Assembly: GCF_904831005.1 (NCBI RefSeq)
Contig: NZ_LR882982.1
Location: forward strand, 2,418,001-2,482,000
Direction of reading: 5' to 3'
Source of the DNA: Microbacterium hydrocarbonoxydans
Lineage (GTDB): Bacteria > Actinomycetota > Actinomycetes > Actinomycetales > Microbacteriaceae
DNA length: 64,000 bases
Shown here: positions 24,207 to 32,980 of the stretch, one piece after another
How the letters are laid out: every line of letters starts with the position of its first letter
Numbering within the stretch: position 1 is the stretch's first letter
Notes under the pieces: model-generated
Seen by the model: only the letters and a program-made list of their open reading frames with translations
What the model was told of the DNA's origin: nothing
The model's database searches: none
Made by a program: the position numbers and the translations under genes

Positions 24207-25235
24207 TCAGTGCACGCCGCCGCCGACAGGGGCGCGGCGCGGGGAGGCCTTCAGTCGCTCGGCCTCGGCGTCGGCATCCTCCGCGTCGGCCGCCTCGGCC
24301 GATGCGGGAGCGGATGCGGTCGCCGTCGTCTCCGCCTGGGCGGATGCGGCATCGAGACGCTTCTGCGTGCGGCGACGCGCCAGCATCCCGAGCAGCGACG
24401 AACGGTTGCTGCCCAGGTCGCCGAGGGCCGCGGTGACGCGGTCGAGGAAGACGGCGATGAGCACGACACCCAGACCGGCCTCGACGCCCTTGGCGATGTT
24501 GATGGTCGAGATCGCCTCGACGACGATCTTCCCCAGGCCGTCGGCGCCGGCCATACCGGCGATGACCGCCATCGACAGCGCGAGCATGATGACCTGGTTG
24601 ACGCCGGCGAGAATCGTCGGCATCGCGAGCGGAAGCTGGATGCCGCGCAGGATCTGCCCCGGCTTGGCACCGAACGCCTGCCCGGCCTCGACGGTCTCGG
24701 AGTCGACTCCGCGGATGCCGAGCTCGGTGAGTCGCACGCCCGGAGGCAGCGCGAAGATCACGGTCGCGACGAGTCCGGGGACGACGCCGATGCTGAAGAA
24801 GACGATCGCCGGAATCAGGTACACGAACGCCGGCATGGTCTGCATGAAGTCGAGCACGGGCTTGAGCACCGCGCGCACCGTGGCATTGCGGGCCGACCAG
24901 ATGCCCAGCGGCACCGCGATGAGCACGGCGATCACGGCGGCGACGAGCACCAGGGCGAGGGTCTGCATCGCGGGGACCCAGAGGCCCATGGCGACGATGA
25001 GGCCGAACGACACGACCGTGCCGATCGCGAGCTGCCACGACCGCACGAGCCACGCGATGAGCGCGGCGATCACGATGATGACTGCGAAGTGCGGGGTCAG
25101 CAGGGCACGGGTGAGGCCGTCGACCAGAAAGCTGACCACGAACGAGATGACGTCGAGCAGACCGTCGAGGTTCGTCTTGATCCAGTCGACTCCTGATGCG
25201 ACCCAGCTGCCGAGGGGAATGCGGAAACCATCCAT
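24207..25235 (-). CDS. proW: Glycine betaine/proline ABC transporter permease
   Basis: The 342-aa permease has seven or more helices and the coupling motif GVDSETVEAGQAFGAKPGQIL typical of ProW/OpuAB. The C-terminal ~80 residues are hydrophilic, Ala/Glu-rich and lack a known domain. Its ATG overlaps the proV stop codon (TGATG). Confidence 0.92.
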   Translation of the reverse strand: MDGFRIPLGSWVASGVDWIKTNLDGLLDVISFVVSFLVDGLTRALLTPHFAVIIVIAALIAWLVRSWQLAIGTVVSFGLIVAMGLWVPAMQTLALVLVAAVIAVLIAVPLGIWSARNATVRAVLKPVLDFMQTMPAFVYLIPAIVFFSIGVVPGLVATVIFALPPGVRLTELGIRGVDSETVEAGQAFGAKPGQILRGIQLPLAMPTILAGVNQVIMLALSMAVIAGMAGADGLGKIVVEAISTINIAKGVEAGLGVVLIAVFLDRVTAALGDLGSNRSSLLGMLARRRTQKRLDAASAQAETTATASAPASAEAADAEDADAEAERLKASPRRAPVGGGVH

Positions 25236-26668
25236 CAGCGAACCTCCTCCGTCGTCTGCGTTTCGTCTCGGTGCTGCGCTCCTCGCTCAACGACCGGGTC
25301 CCGGTGCTGCGCTCCTCGCTCAACGACCGGGTCCCGGTGCTGCGCTCCTCGCTCCACGACCGGGTCCCGGTGCTGCGCTCCTCGCTCAACGACCGGGTGC
25401 GGCTCAGCCGTCCATCCGTCATCGAGCACCGCATCGATCTCCGCCTGCGGCATCGGCAGGAGCGGCAGGGTGAGCTCGCCCGTGGCGCCGGGGCCGGGGC
25501 CCAGAGCTGCGAGCAGGGTGATGCGGGGGATGACGCCGACGAGGCGTCCTTCGGCATCGACCACGGCCAGGGGCAGGGGCGACTCGACCGAGGGGATGAA
25601 CAGGTTCATCAGCACCTCGTCCTTGCTGACGCTCTGCGGCACCGGCTTGATGATCGAGTCGAGAGTGGTCTCGCCCTTGCGCACGAGCTTGACGGCGTCA
25701 CGGTCGGTGACGATGCCGAGCAGGCGGCGGTCTCGACCGGTGACGTAGGTGGCCGACATGAAGGCGTCGCGCATCTGACGAAGGGCCGTGCGGGGGCCGG
25801 CGGTGTCGGCCACGACGGGCCGCGGGCGCTCCATGACGTTCGCCGCCGTCAGCACACGGGCTCGATCGACGTCCTGCACGAACTGCTCGACATAGTCGTT
25901 GGCGGGGTCGGTGAGGATGTCCTCCGGCGTGCCGATCTGCACGATGCGACCGTCGCGCATCACAGCGATGCGATCGCCGAGGAACATGGCCTCGTTGAGG
26001 TCGTGGGTGATGAAGACGATCGTCTTCTGCAGCTTCTCCTGCAGTTCGAGCAGCTGCTCCTGCATCTCGCGGCGGATCAGCGGGTCGAGAGCGCTGAACG
26101 CCTCGTCCATGAGCAGGATGTCGGAGTCGGCGGCGAGCGCCCGGGCGATGCCCACGCGCTGCTGCATGCCGCCCGACAGCTCCGACGGAAGCTTGTCGGC
26201 CTGGCCCTCGAGACCCACCAGCGCGAGGATCTCCTCGGCCTTCTTCAGCCGCTCGTCTTTGCCCACGCCCTTGAGCTCGAGCGGGTAGGCGACGTTCGCG
26301 GCGACCGTGCGGTGGGGCAGCAGCGCGAAGTGCTGGAACACCATCGAGATGCGGTCGCGACGGATCTCACGCAGCCGTGACGACGGGATGCCGGTGATGG
26401 GATCGCCGTTCACGACGACAGATCCGTCGGTCGCGTCATGCAGACCGTTGAGCATGCGGATGATGGTGGACTTGCCGGATCCGGAGAGTCCCATGATCAC
26501 GAAGATCTCGCCCCGGTTCACCGTGAAACTGGCGTCGATGACGGCGGCGGTCCCTGCGTCTCCGACGGCCGATCTGCTCTCACCGGCCTTGAGTCGACGG
26601 ACGGCACTGCTCGGATTCTTACCGAACACCTTGTACAGATTGCGCGCTTCAAGAGCGATTTCGGACAC
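25235..26668 (-). CDS. proV: Glycine betaine/proline ABC transporter ATPase with CBS domains and a repeat-derived tail
   Basis: The 477-aa ATPase has Walker A GLSGSGKST (60-68), LSGGMQQRVGIARAL, Walker B ILLMDEAFSALDP, then two CBS-like modules (about 290-410) that sense ionic strength or nucleotides in OpuA/ProV proteins. GTG 26668 follows AGGGGAAAC. The C-terminus is peculiar: VVERGAQHRDP-type units repeated four times, encoded by 33-bp tandem repeats made of the dispersed family D element. The tail is hydrophilic and probably disordered. Confidence 0.93.
   Translation of the reverse strand: MSEIALEARNLYKVFGKNPSSAVRRLKAGESRSAVGDAGTAAVIDASFTVNRGEIFVIMGLSGSGKSTIIRMLNGLHDATDGSVVVNGDPITGIPSSRLREIRRDRISMVFQHFALLPHRTVAANVAYPLELKGVGKDERLKKAEEILALVGLEGQADKLPSELSGGMQQRVGIARALAADSDILLMDEAFSALDPLIRREMQEQLLELQEKLQKTIVFITHDLNEAMFLGDRIAVMRDGRIVQIGTPEDILTDPANDYVEQFVQDVDRARVLTAANVMERPRPVVADTAGPRTALRQMRDAFMSATYVTGRDRRLLGIVTDRDAVKLVRKGETTLDSIIKPVPQSVSKDEVLMNLFIPSVESPLPLAVVDAEGRLVGVIPRITLLAALGPGPGATGELTLPLLPMPQAEIDAVLDDGWTAEPHPVVERGAQHRDPVVERGAQHRDPVVERGAQHRDPVVERGAQHRDETQTTEEVR
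25261..25398. repeat. Four 33-bp tandem repeats inside the proV 3' end (family D)
   Basis: On the coding strand each unit reads GGTCGTTGAGCGAGGAGCGC then AGCACCGGGACCC. The last unit continues into GAGACGAAACGCAG, the usual right end of the dispersed GGTCGTTGAGCGAG element. The unit length is a multiple of three, so copy number can change without shifting the proV frame. Confidence 0.9.
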
Positions 26669-27022
26669 GTTTCCCCTGCGGCTCGCCTTCGGGTGGCTGA
26701 GCCTGCTTCGGTTACGCCCGGGTGATCCTCCCGGCCGTTTCGAGTTGGAGCTGTGGCGGCGCGGACGGCGGATTTCGGATCCACCGCGATAGAGCATCGA
26801 CCGTACGTCCACGCCTCTTCGCAGCACAGCACATTCGAAAGAAGGACGTGGTCGCGGACTGGTCTTCGGGCCGTCAGGCCCGCAGACCAACGTAACGAAA
26901 TGGCCGGTCAGGGGCAAATCCGCTATTCCTATCGACGTTCAGTTTCGGCGGCTGACCGGGGGATTGCGCGGGTTTCGGACGCACGGGCGGGTGCGTGCGG
27001 TGCGGGCGTTTCCGGCGACGGA
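26669..27022. other. Leader/promoter region of proVWX, no gene seen
   Basis: This 354-bp gap precedes proV on the minus strand. The last 60 nt before its start can form GGCTC...GAGCC and CCGGG...CCCGG hairpins, close enough to the AGGGG site to influence translation. No c-di-AMP or other riboswitch consensus was recognised with confidence, and no coding frame is convincing. Confidence 0.4.
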
Positions 27023-28150
27023 TCAGCGCCGGATGCTGCGCGTCACCGTGAACTTCGGGGTGCGTGCGAGCTGCTCCGTGGCGCCGACGAGTCGGGTGAG
27101 TTCGCCGCGGTATCCGAGCGACGAGTTGTAGACGGTGAAGAGCTCGCCACCGGGTCGCAGGATGCGGGCGGTTGCCTCGAAGAGGCGCGTCGCCGCCCCC
27201 GTGTGCACGCTGCTGCCGAGGTGGAAGGGCGGGTTGAGCAGCACCACATCGACACTCGCGTCGTCGATCTCGGATCCGGCATCGTCGTGGGTCACCGTGA
27301 CGCGATCGTCGACGCTGTTCGCGGCCATGGTGGCCCGGGCCGAGGCGACGGCCGCGGCCGATCGGTCGGTCGCGATCACGCGTGATTCCGGGTGCGCGAG
27401 GGCGTAGGAGGCGGCGAGCGCGCCGGTTCCGCAGCCGAGGTCGACGACGATCGGGCGCAGGTTCGGATTCTCGCCGTCGGCAACCTCGACGCGCCCGAGC
27501 ACGTCGAGCAGGACCCTGGTGCCGATGTCGAGGCGGGCACCCGCGAACGCACCCCCGTGCGCGACCAGAGTGAGCCCTTCATGCCGCGCGACGACAGGGT
27601 ACGGCGGCTCTTCGGGCGCCGACAGCGCACCGGTCGCCACGATGAGGCGCGACTTGCGCTCGGCTCGCTGCGCCTGCACCTCGGCGAAGCTGCGCGCGAT
27701 CACCTCGTTCTGGGCGACGGTCATGTGTTTCACGCGCCCTCCGGCCACGAGCACGACATCAGCGGCGGCCCAGCGGGCGACGGCGTCGGCGATCTGCTCG
27801 AGCTCGGCGAGCGCCTTGGGCAACTGCAGCAGCACCAGGCGTGCGCCGTCGAGCAGAGCGGGGTCGAGTTCGTGCGATGAGAACCCCGACAGTCCGAGCT
27901 CCTCGGCGTTGCGCACCAGAGCCAGCCGTCCGGTCGCGAGGTCCTGATGCACGCGGACGCCGTCGAGCCCGGCATCGGTCAGCGCGAGCGTGATCGCCCC
28001 ATACTCGTCGCCGATCACCGAGATCTCGTGCCCCGAGAGACCCGAGGCCAGGGCACGATCGACGAGCAGTCGATCGGTCGCGTCGTGGGCCTGCAGGTTG
28101 TCGGCCTCGACGTCGGGCCAGCGGCGCAGTCGGTTGAAGGGGAAGTCCAC
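27023..28150 (-). CDS. Class I SAM methyltransferase, RsmC/RlmG-like
   Basis: The 375-aa protein has two methyltransferase-like halves. The N-terminal half lacks the SAM motif. The C-terminal half has DLGCGTG (237-243) and NPPF (306-309), the catalytic motif of N2-guanine rRNA methyltransferases RsmC/RlmG. It probably modifies a guanine in 16S or 23S rRNA; which one cannot be told. TACTCT lies 6 nt before the GTG start on the minus strand, so the mRNA is probably leaderless. Confidence 0.88.
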   Translation of the reverse strand: MDFPFNRLRRWPDVEADNLQAHDATDRLLVDRALASGLSGHEISVIGDEYGAITLALTDAGLDGVRVHQDLATGRLALVRNAEELGLSGFSSHELDPALLDGARLVLLQLPKALAELEQIADAVARWAAADVVLVAGGRVKHMTVAQNEVIARSFAEVQAQRAERKSRLIVATGALSAPEEPPYPVVARHEGLTLVAHGGAFAGARLDIGTRVLLDVLGRVEVADGENPNLRPIVVDLGCGTGALAASYALAHPESRVIATDRSAAAVASARATMAANSVDDRVTVTHDDAGSEIDDASVDVVLLNPPFHLGSSVHTGAATRLFEATARILRPGGELFTVYNSSLGYRGELTRLVGATEQLARTPKFTVTRSIRR

Positions 28151-28175
28151 GTCTCCAGAGTAGGAGCGTCGCCTC

Positions 28176-28204
28176 TTGACACCGACTGAACACGTGTTTA
28201 GTCT
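28176..28204 (+). promoter_or_regulatory. Promoter and operator of the TetR-ABC cassette
   Basis: TTGACA (28176-28181), a 17-bp spacer and TAGTCT (28199-28204) form a near-consensus promoter. The start codon begins 7 nt after the -10, so the mRNA is leaderless. The spacer contains the near-perfect palindrome ACTGAACACGTGTTTAGT (28185-28202), well placed for the TetR product to block its own promoter. Confidence 0.75.
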
Positions 28205-28211
28205 GCTGTAC

Positions 28212-28865
28212 ATGCGTTCAGCATCTGACGACCTCACCGCCCGGGCCCGCATCCGTGACGCGGCCATCACCGCGTTCGCCCGCGACGGATACGACGCCAC
28301 CAGCATGCGCACGATCGCCACCGAGGCCGGCGTCAGTCCGGCGCTGATCGTGCACCACTTCGGCGACAAGAACACCCTGCGCGCCGAGTGCGACGACTAC
28401 GTCGTCGGCATCTTCACCGACGAGGAGCACGAACTCATCACGGCGCCGACCGGCGACCGCATCCGCACAGCACTGAACGATCTCGACCGGTACGGCCCGT
28501 ACATCGACTACCTCGCCCGAATGCTGATCGACGGCACGCCGGCGGCAGATCGTCTGTTCGACAGCTTTCTCGCGAGAACCCGTGACGTGCTCGCCGAGCA
28601 GCGCGACGCCGGGATGCTCGAGCCCATGAGCGACCCCGAGATGACGACACTGCTGCTCACCCTCATCGGTCTTGCGCCCGTCGTGATGCGCGCCCAGATC
28701 GCCCGCACGCTGGGCGCCGATCAGCTGAGCCCCGCCGGGCTCCGCCGCACCACGCTGCCGACGCTCGAACTGCTCACCCATGGCATCTACTCGACGACCG
28801 CTCTGCTCGACGGCGCGCGTGAAGCGCTCGGGGCGGAGAGCATCCCTGAAGGAGGGGCGTCATGA
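28212..28865 (+). CDS. TetR-family regulator of an ABC exporter
   Basis: The 217-aa protein has an N-terminal TetR helix-turn-helix (IRDAAITAFARDGYDATSMR, then GVSPALIVHHFGDKNTL) and a helical effector domain. The start at 28212 is set by the promoter at leaderless spacing; an upstream in-frame start would lie inside that promoter. Its last codons overlap the ATG of the ABC ATPase (ATGA). It most likely represses this operon through the palindrome in its own promoter. Confidence 0.92.
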   Translation: MRSASDDLTARARIRDAAITAFARDGYDATSMRTIATEAGVSPALIVHHFGDKNTLRAECDDYVVGIFTDEEHELITAPTGDRIRTALNDLDRYGPYIDYLARMLIDGTPAADRLFDSFLARTRDVLAEQRDAGMLEPMSDPEMTTLLLTLIGLAPVVMRAQIARTLGADQLSPAGLRRTTLPTLELLTHGIYSTTALLDGAREALGAESIPEGGAS

Positions 28866-29863
28866 CCGACACGATCGAGATCGAATGTCTGCACAAGCGC
28901 TACGGCAGTCGCGTGGCGCTGCACGAACTCGACCTGCGCGTGCGTCCGGGAACGGTGTTCGGGCTGATCGGTCCCAACGGCGCGGGCAAGACCACCACGC
29001 TGCGCACGCTGGTCGACATCATCCGTCCGTCATCCGGCTCGGTGCGCATCCTCGGCGAAGACCCGCGTCACGGCGGCGCCGCGCTGCGACGACGCATCGG
29101 ATATGTGCCGGGCGAGCTGCATCTCGAGGGGCGATCGAGCGGACACCGGATGCTGTCTTTCTATGCCCAGGTCTCGGGATCGCGCGACGCCGCCGCGACT
29201 CTGCGCCACGCGCGCGAACTCGCCGACCGCCTCGGCGTCGACCTGTCACGGCCCGTCCGCACGCTCTCGAAGGGCAACAAGCAGAAGGTCGGGCTGATCC
29301 AGGCGTTCATGCATCACCCGGAGCTGCTGATCCTCGACGAACCCACGAGCGGCCTCGACCCCCTGGTGCAGAGGGAGTTCCTGCAGATGGTGCGCGAGGC
29401 GAAGGATGCCGGGCAGACCGTGCTTCTCAGCTCGCACGTGCTGAACGAGATCCAGCAGACCGCCGATGAGGTCGCGGTGCTCGCGAACGGACGGGTGGTC
29501 GCCGACGGCGACGTCGCGTCGCTGCGACTGGGGTCGATCCGCCGGGTGCGCGTCGAGGTCGCGACGACCGACGACGCCGCCGCCCGCGCCGACTTCGAGC
29601 GAGTCACGGGCCTCACCGCCATCGACGCCCACGAAGCCGACGGCACGCTGCAGCTCTCCGGCACGGTCGACGGAGCGATCGACCCGTTCATCAAGGCGCT
29701 CGCCCCTTTCGAGGTGCGCGACCTCACGGTCGAGGAGCCCGACCTCGAGGAATCGGTGCTGCGGCTCTACGGCGATGCCGCCGCATCCTCGGCTGCAACA
29801 ACCGCCGCGTCACCGCCGCTCACGACCCGCCGAGCGCGCCGACACGGAAAGGAGCAGCGATGA
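28862..29863 (+). CDS. ABC exporter ATPase (TetR cassette)
   Basis: The 333-aa ATPase has Walker A GPNGAGKTT, the variant signature LSKGNKQKVGLIQAF, Walker B LLILDEP and the D-loop SGLDP, followed by a C-terminal domain of about 100 residues, as in antibiotic-efflux (BcrA/Nod-type) ATPases. The far C-terminus is Ala/Thr-rich and basic. It overlaps tetR by ATGA and its stop overlaps the permease ATG. Confidence 0.93.
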   Translation: MTDTIEIECLHKRYGSRVALHELDLRVRPGTVFGLIGPNGAGKTTTLRTLVDIIRPSSGSVRILGEDPRHGGAALRRRIGYVPGELHLEGRSSGHRMLSFYAQVSGSRDAAATLRHARELADRLGVDLSRPVRTLSKGNKQKVGLIQAFMHHPELLILDEPTSGLDPLVQREFLQMVREAKDAGQTVLLSSHVLNEIQQTADEVAVLANGRVVADGDVASLRLGSIRRVRVEVATTDDAAARADFERVTGLTAIDAHEADGTLQLSGTVDGAIDPFIKALAPFEVRDLTVEEPDLEESVLRLYGDAAASSAATTAASPPLTTRRARRHGKEQR

Positions 29864-30660
29864 ACCGCATCCTGCCGGTGTTCCGGCGCACTTTGAGCGA
29901 TTCGTGGCGGGGTCTGCTCGGCTGGACTCTCGGCCTCGCGGCCGTGCTGTTCCTGTACCTGCCGCTGTACCCGAGCCTCGGCGGCGGCGGCCAACTCGAG
30001 GACATCATCTCGGCGCTGCCCCCGGAACTCGTCGAGACGCTCGGCTACGACCAGATCTCGAGCGGTGCCGGGTACACGCAGAGCACCTTCTACGGTCTGA
30101 TGGGCTTTTTGCTGACGACGATCGCGGCCGTGCTCTGGGGCTCCGCGGCGATCGCCGGCGCGGAGGAGAGCGGTCGGGCCGAGCTCGACCTGGCGCACGG
30201 CATAGGACGCGGCCAGTACGCACTCGAATCCGCACTCGCCGTGCTCGTGCGGCTGCTGTGGCTCGGCGCCTTCTCGGGTCTCGTCGTATGGGCGCTGAAC
30301 GACTCGGCCGAGCTCGGACTCGAGGGCTGGCGCATCGTCGGCGCGAGCGCCGCCTTGACCGGACTCGCGTTCCTCACGGCATCCGCCGCTCTGCTCGCGG
30401 GAGCCGCGACCGGCCGGCGCATCTGGGCGACGGGGGTCGGTGCGGGAATCGCGGTGGTCGGCTACATCCTGCAGGCGCTGGCGAAGCAGTCCGACGACCT
30501 CGAATGGCTGAACGCCCTCTCGCCCTACTCCTGGGTCTACCGCCAGTCGCCTCTCGCCGAGGGCGTCGACCCCGGCGGACTCGCGCTCACCTGGGGGCTG
30601 GCGGTCGCCTTCGTCGCAGCCTCGGCCGTCGCGTTGCGCGCTCGCGACCTTCGCGGCTGA
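29860..30660 (+). CDS. ABC exporter permease (TetR cassette)
   Basis: The 266-aa protein begins MNRILPVFRRTLSDSWRGLLGWTLG and has about six membrane helices, in the style of ABC-2 permeases of the LcoABC/DrrB-like exporters. It pairs with the ATPase whose stop it overlaps. A strong hairpin follows at 30680-30747. Confidence 0.88.
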   Translation: MNRILPVFRRTLSDSWRGLLGWTLGLAAVLFLYLPLYPSLGGGGQLEDIISALPPELVETLGYDQISSGAGYTQSTFYGLMGFLLTTIAAVLWGSAAIAGAEESGRAELDLAHGIGRGQYALESALAVLVRLLWLGAFSGLVVWALNDSAELGLEGWRIVGASAALTGLAFLTASAALLAGAATGRRIWATGVGAGIAVVGYILQALAKQSDDLEWLNALSPYSWVYRQSPLAEGVDPGGLALTWGLAVAFVAASAVALRARDLRG

Positions 30661-30679
30661 CGCGCGTTCCGCACCGCAC

Positions 30680-30747
30680 CAGCCAGGCGGGGTCAGTTCC
30701 GCACCGCACCGCGGCCTTTCGGACGCCGAACTGACCCCGCATGGCTG
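30680..30747 (+). terminator. Terminator after the TetR-ABC cassette
   Basis: Two 20-nt arms (30680-30699 and 30728-30747) match at 19 of 20 positions, around CGGGGTCAGTTC/GAACTGACCCCG. The loop is 28 nt. It separates the TetR cassette from the YtrA cassette. Confidence 0.65.
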
Positions 30748-30763
30748 CCTGCCCGAGACCCTG

Positions 30764-30804
30764 TTGACACGGGCGAGGTTCAGTGGTTACCTAGTAGAGT
30801 AACT
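30764..30804 (+). promoter_or_regulatory. Promoter/operator of the YtrA-type cassette
   Basis: TTGACA (30764-30769) is followed 17 bp later by TTACCT. Overlapping the -10 is an inverted repeat GTTAC-N8-GTAAC (30786-30803), followed by AACTAACTCACTAAC. YtrA-type GntR regulators bind such sites and repress until wall-active antibiotics act. Confidence 0.55.
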
Positions 30805-30829
30805 AACTCACTAACCCGGCGGAGGACTC

Positions 30830-31228
30830 GTGATCGAAGAAGGAAAGCCACTCTTCCTCCAGATCGCCGAGCAGATCGAGGACTCGATCCTCGACGGCTC
30901 GCTCGAGGAGGAGTCGCAGGCACCCTCGACGAACGAACTCGCCGGCTTCTACCGCATCAACCCTGCGACGGCAGCGAAGGGAGTCGCCATGCTCACCGAC
31001 AAGGGAGTGCTGTACAAGCGCCGCGGCATCGGCATGTTCGTCGCCGCCGGCGCCAAGGACCTGCTTCTCGGCGAGCGCCGCGCCGCATTCGCCGACCGCT
31101 ACATCGACCCGCTCATCGCCGAGGCCCGCACGCTGGGGCTCGGCGCCGACGACCTCGCCACGCTGCTGCACGAGCGCGCGACCCAGACAGACCAGAGAGA
31201 CCGGACAGAAGGGAAGGCCACCGCATGA
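30830..31228 (+). CDS. GntR-family regulator, YtrA subfamily
   Basis: The 132-aa protein has an N-terminal GntR winged helix (PLFLQIAEQIEDSILDGSLEEE, then PSTNELAGFYRINPATAAKGV) and only a short dimerisation tail, which is the YtrA subfamily layout. The GTG start follows GGCGGAGG. Its stop overlaps the ATG of the ATPase gene. YtrA regulators usually control the ABC genes they precede. Confidence 0.92.
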   Translation: MIEEGKPLFLQIAEQIEDSILDGSLEEESQAPSTNELAGFYRINPATAAKGVAMLTDKGVLYKRRGIGMFVAAGAKDLLLGERRAAFADRYIDPLIAEARTLGLGADDLATLLHERATQTDQRDRTEGKATA

Positions 31229-32142
31229 CCGCCGTCATCGAGGTCAAGAACCTCACGAAGCACTACAAGGAGAAGAACGCTCTCGACGACGTGTCGCTCA
31301 GCCTCGAGGGCGGCGCGATCTACGGATTGCTCGGCCGCAACGGAGCGGGCAAGACCACGCTCATGTCGATCCTCACGGCGCAGAACTTCGAGTCGTCGGG
31401 AACCGTGCGCGTCTTCGGCGAGCACCCCTATGAGAACACGCACGTGCTGAACCGCATCTGCTTCGTGCGCGAGAGCCAGAAGTATCCGGATGACGCCTAT
31501 CCGCGTCACGCGTTCAAGGCCGCGAGCCTGTTCTTCCGCAACTGGAACCAGGATCTCGCCGACGAGCTCATCGAGCAGTTCCAGCTGCCGATGAAGCAGA
31601 CCATCAAGAAGCTCTCTCGCGGCCAGCTCTCGGCCGTCGGGGTCATCATCGGCCTCGCCTCGCGCGCCGAGCTGACGTTCTTCGACGAGCCGTATCTGGG
31701 TCTCGACGCGGTCGCCAGGCAGATCTTCTACGATCGCCTGCTCGAGGACTACGCCGAGCACCCGCGCACGATCATCCTCTCGTCGCACCTGATCGACGAG
31801 GTCTCGAACCTCATCGAGAAGGTCATCGTGATCGACAACGGCAAGATCCTGCTCGACGAAGACACGGATGCCGTGCGCGACCGCGCGGTCACCGTGGTCG
31901 GCGACGCGGCCAAGGTCGATGCGTGGGCCGCCGACCGCGAGGTGCTGCACCGCGAGGCGCTCGGCCGCGTGGCATCCGTCACCGTGCTCGGAGCGCTCTC
32001 TGCCGCCGAGCGCGCCGACGTCACGGCATCCGGTCTCGATCTGGCTCCCGTGTCGCTGCAGCAGCTGATCGTCCGCCTCACCCAGAAGGCCGAGGCGGGC
32101 GCCACCACCAGAACCTCGGCCACGAAAGAGGAGGTGCGCTGA
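31225..32142 (+). CDS. ABC transporter ATPase (YtrB-like)
   Basis: The 305-aa ATPase has Walker A GRNGAGKTT, the degenerate signature LSRGQLSAVG and Walker B LTFFDEPYLGLDAVA. The SRGQ signature and the short C-terminal domain match YtrB-like ATPases of GntR-linked operons. It energises the membrane protein encoded next (TGATG overlap). Confidence 0.92.
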   Translation: MTAVIEVKNLTKHYKEKNALDDVSLSLEGGAIYGLLGRNGAGKTTLMSILTAQNFESSGTVRVFGEHPYENTHVLNRICFVRESQKYPDDAYPRHAFKAASLFFRNWNQDLADELIEQFQLPMKQTIKKLSRGQLSAVGVIIGLASRAELTFFDEPYLGLDAVARQIFYDRLLEDYAEHPRTIILSSHLIDEVSNLIEKVIVIDNGKILLDEDTDAVRDRAVTVVGDAAKVDAWAADREVLHREALGRVASVTVLGALSAAERADVTASGLDLAPVSLQQLIVRLTQKAEAGATTRTSATKEEVR

Positions 32143-32828
32143 TGCGACGCACACTCAACGTCATCCGTCTGCAGCTCATCAACCGCCAGACCTTCATCTG
32201 GGTGCCACTGATCATCCTCGGCTCCGCCGTCGTGATCTCGGTGCTCATCTACGCGATGATCCCCACCGACGGGCCGAAGTACGGCGGAGGCGGACAGGCG
32301 CCGCTCTGGTACTTCTTCGCGATCGGCCTCTCGGCGATGACGCTCACGTTCCCGTTCTCGCAGGCGATGAGCATCACCCGGCGCGACTTCTTCTTCGGGA
32401 CCATGCTCACGGCGATCCTCGGCAGCGCGTTCTTGGGGATCGTGTTCCTGATCGGCGGTGGAATCGAGACGCTCACGAACGGCTACGGGGTGAACGGCTA
32501 CGTGTTCTACCTGCCGTGGCTGTGGGAGGCGGGTCCGCTCGGGGCGTTCGTCGTGTACTTCACACTCGCCCTGTTCCTGTTCGTCGTCGGCTTCACCGGG
32601 GCCACGATCTACAAGAGCTGGGGGCCCACCGTGCTCACCATCGTGGGAGTCGGCCTGGGGCTCGTGCTCGTCGGGCTCGCGTTCCTCGCCACGAGGCTCG
32701 AGCTGTGGGACGAGGTGTGGCGCGGCATCCTCGACGCCGGCGCCGTGGGTCTCGCCCTATGGGGACTCGCAGCGACCGCGGTGCTCGCGGGCATCTCGTT
32801 CCTCGCGTTCCGCCGAGCCATCCCCTGA
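32142..32828 (+). CDS. ABC transporter membrane protein (YtrA cassette)
   Basis: The 228-aa protein has six membrane helices and begins MRRTLNVIRLQLINRQTFIWVP. No conserved enzyme motif is present. It is the permease partner of the upstream ATPase by position and overlap. A perfect 18-bp hairpin follows. Confidence 0.85.
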   Translation: MRRTLNVIRLQLINRQTFIWVPLIILGSAVVISVLIYAMIPTDGPKYGGGGQAPLWYFFAIGLSAMTLTFPFSQAMSITRRDFFFGTMLTAILGSAFLGIVFLIGGGIETLTNGYGVNGYVFYLPWLWEAGPLGAFVVYFTLALFLFVVGFTGATIYKSWGPTVLTIVGVGLGLVLVGLAFLATRLELWDEVWRGILDAGAVGLALWGLAATAVLAGISFLAFRRAIP

Positions 32829-32842
32829 CCCCACGCTGATCA

Positions 32843-32882
32843 CGCGACGCCGGTCGCTCCCGACGGAGCGACCGGCGTCGCG
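32843..32882 (+). terminator. Terminator after the YtrA-ABC cassette
   Basis: Perfect 18-bp arms (32843-32860 and 32865-32882) with the 4-nt loop CGAC lie 15 nt after the permease stop. No U-run is present. Confidence 0.8.
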
Positions 32883-32980
32883 CGCACCGCTACCCGCCCT
32901 CACGGTCAGATGCAACCACGTGCCGGAACGGATGCAGAACGGCTAGCGTCACCCCTCGGGGAGGATGACGAGAGGATGCC

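Noticed and set aside
26669..27022. c-di-AMP (ydaO) riboswitch before proV
   Set aside because: Only generic GC hairpins can be drawn. The conserved GGGGGA/GGAGGAACC-type blocks in correct order are missing.
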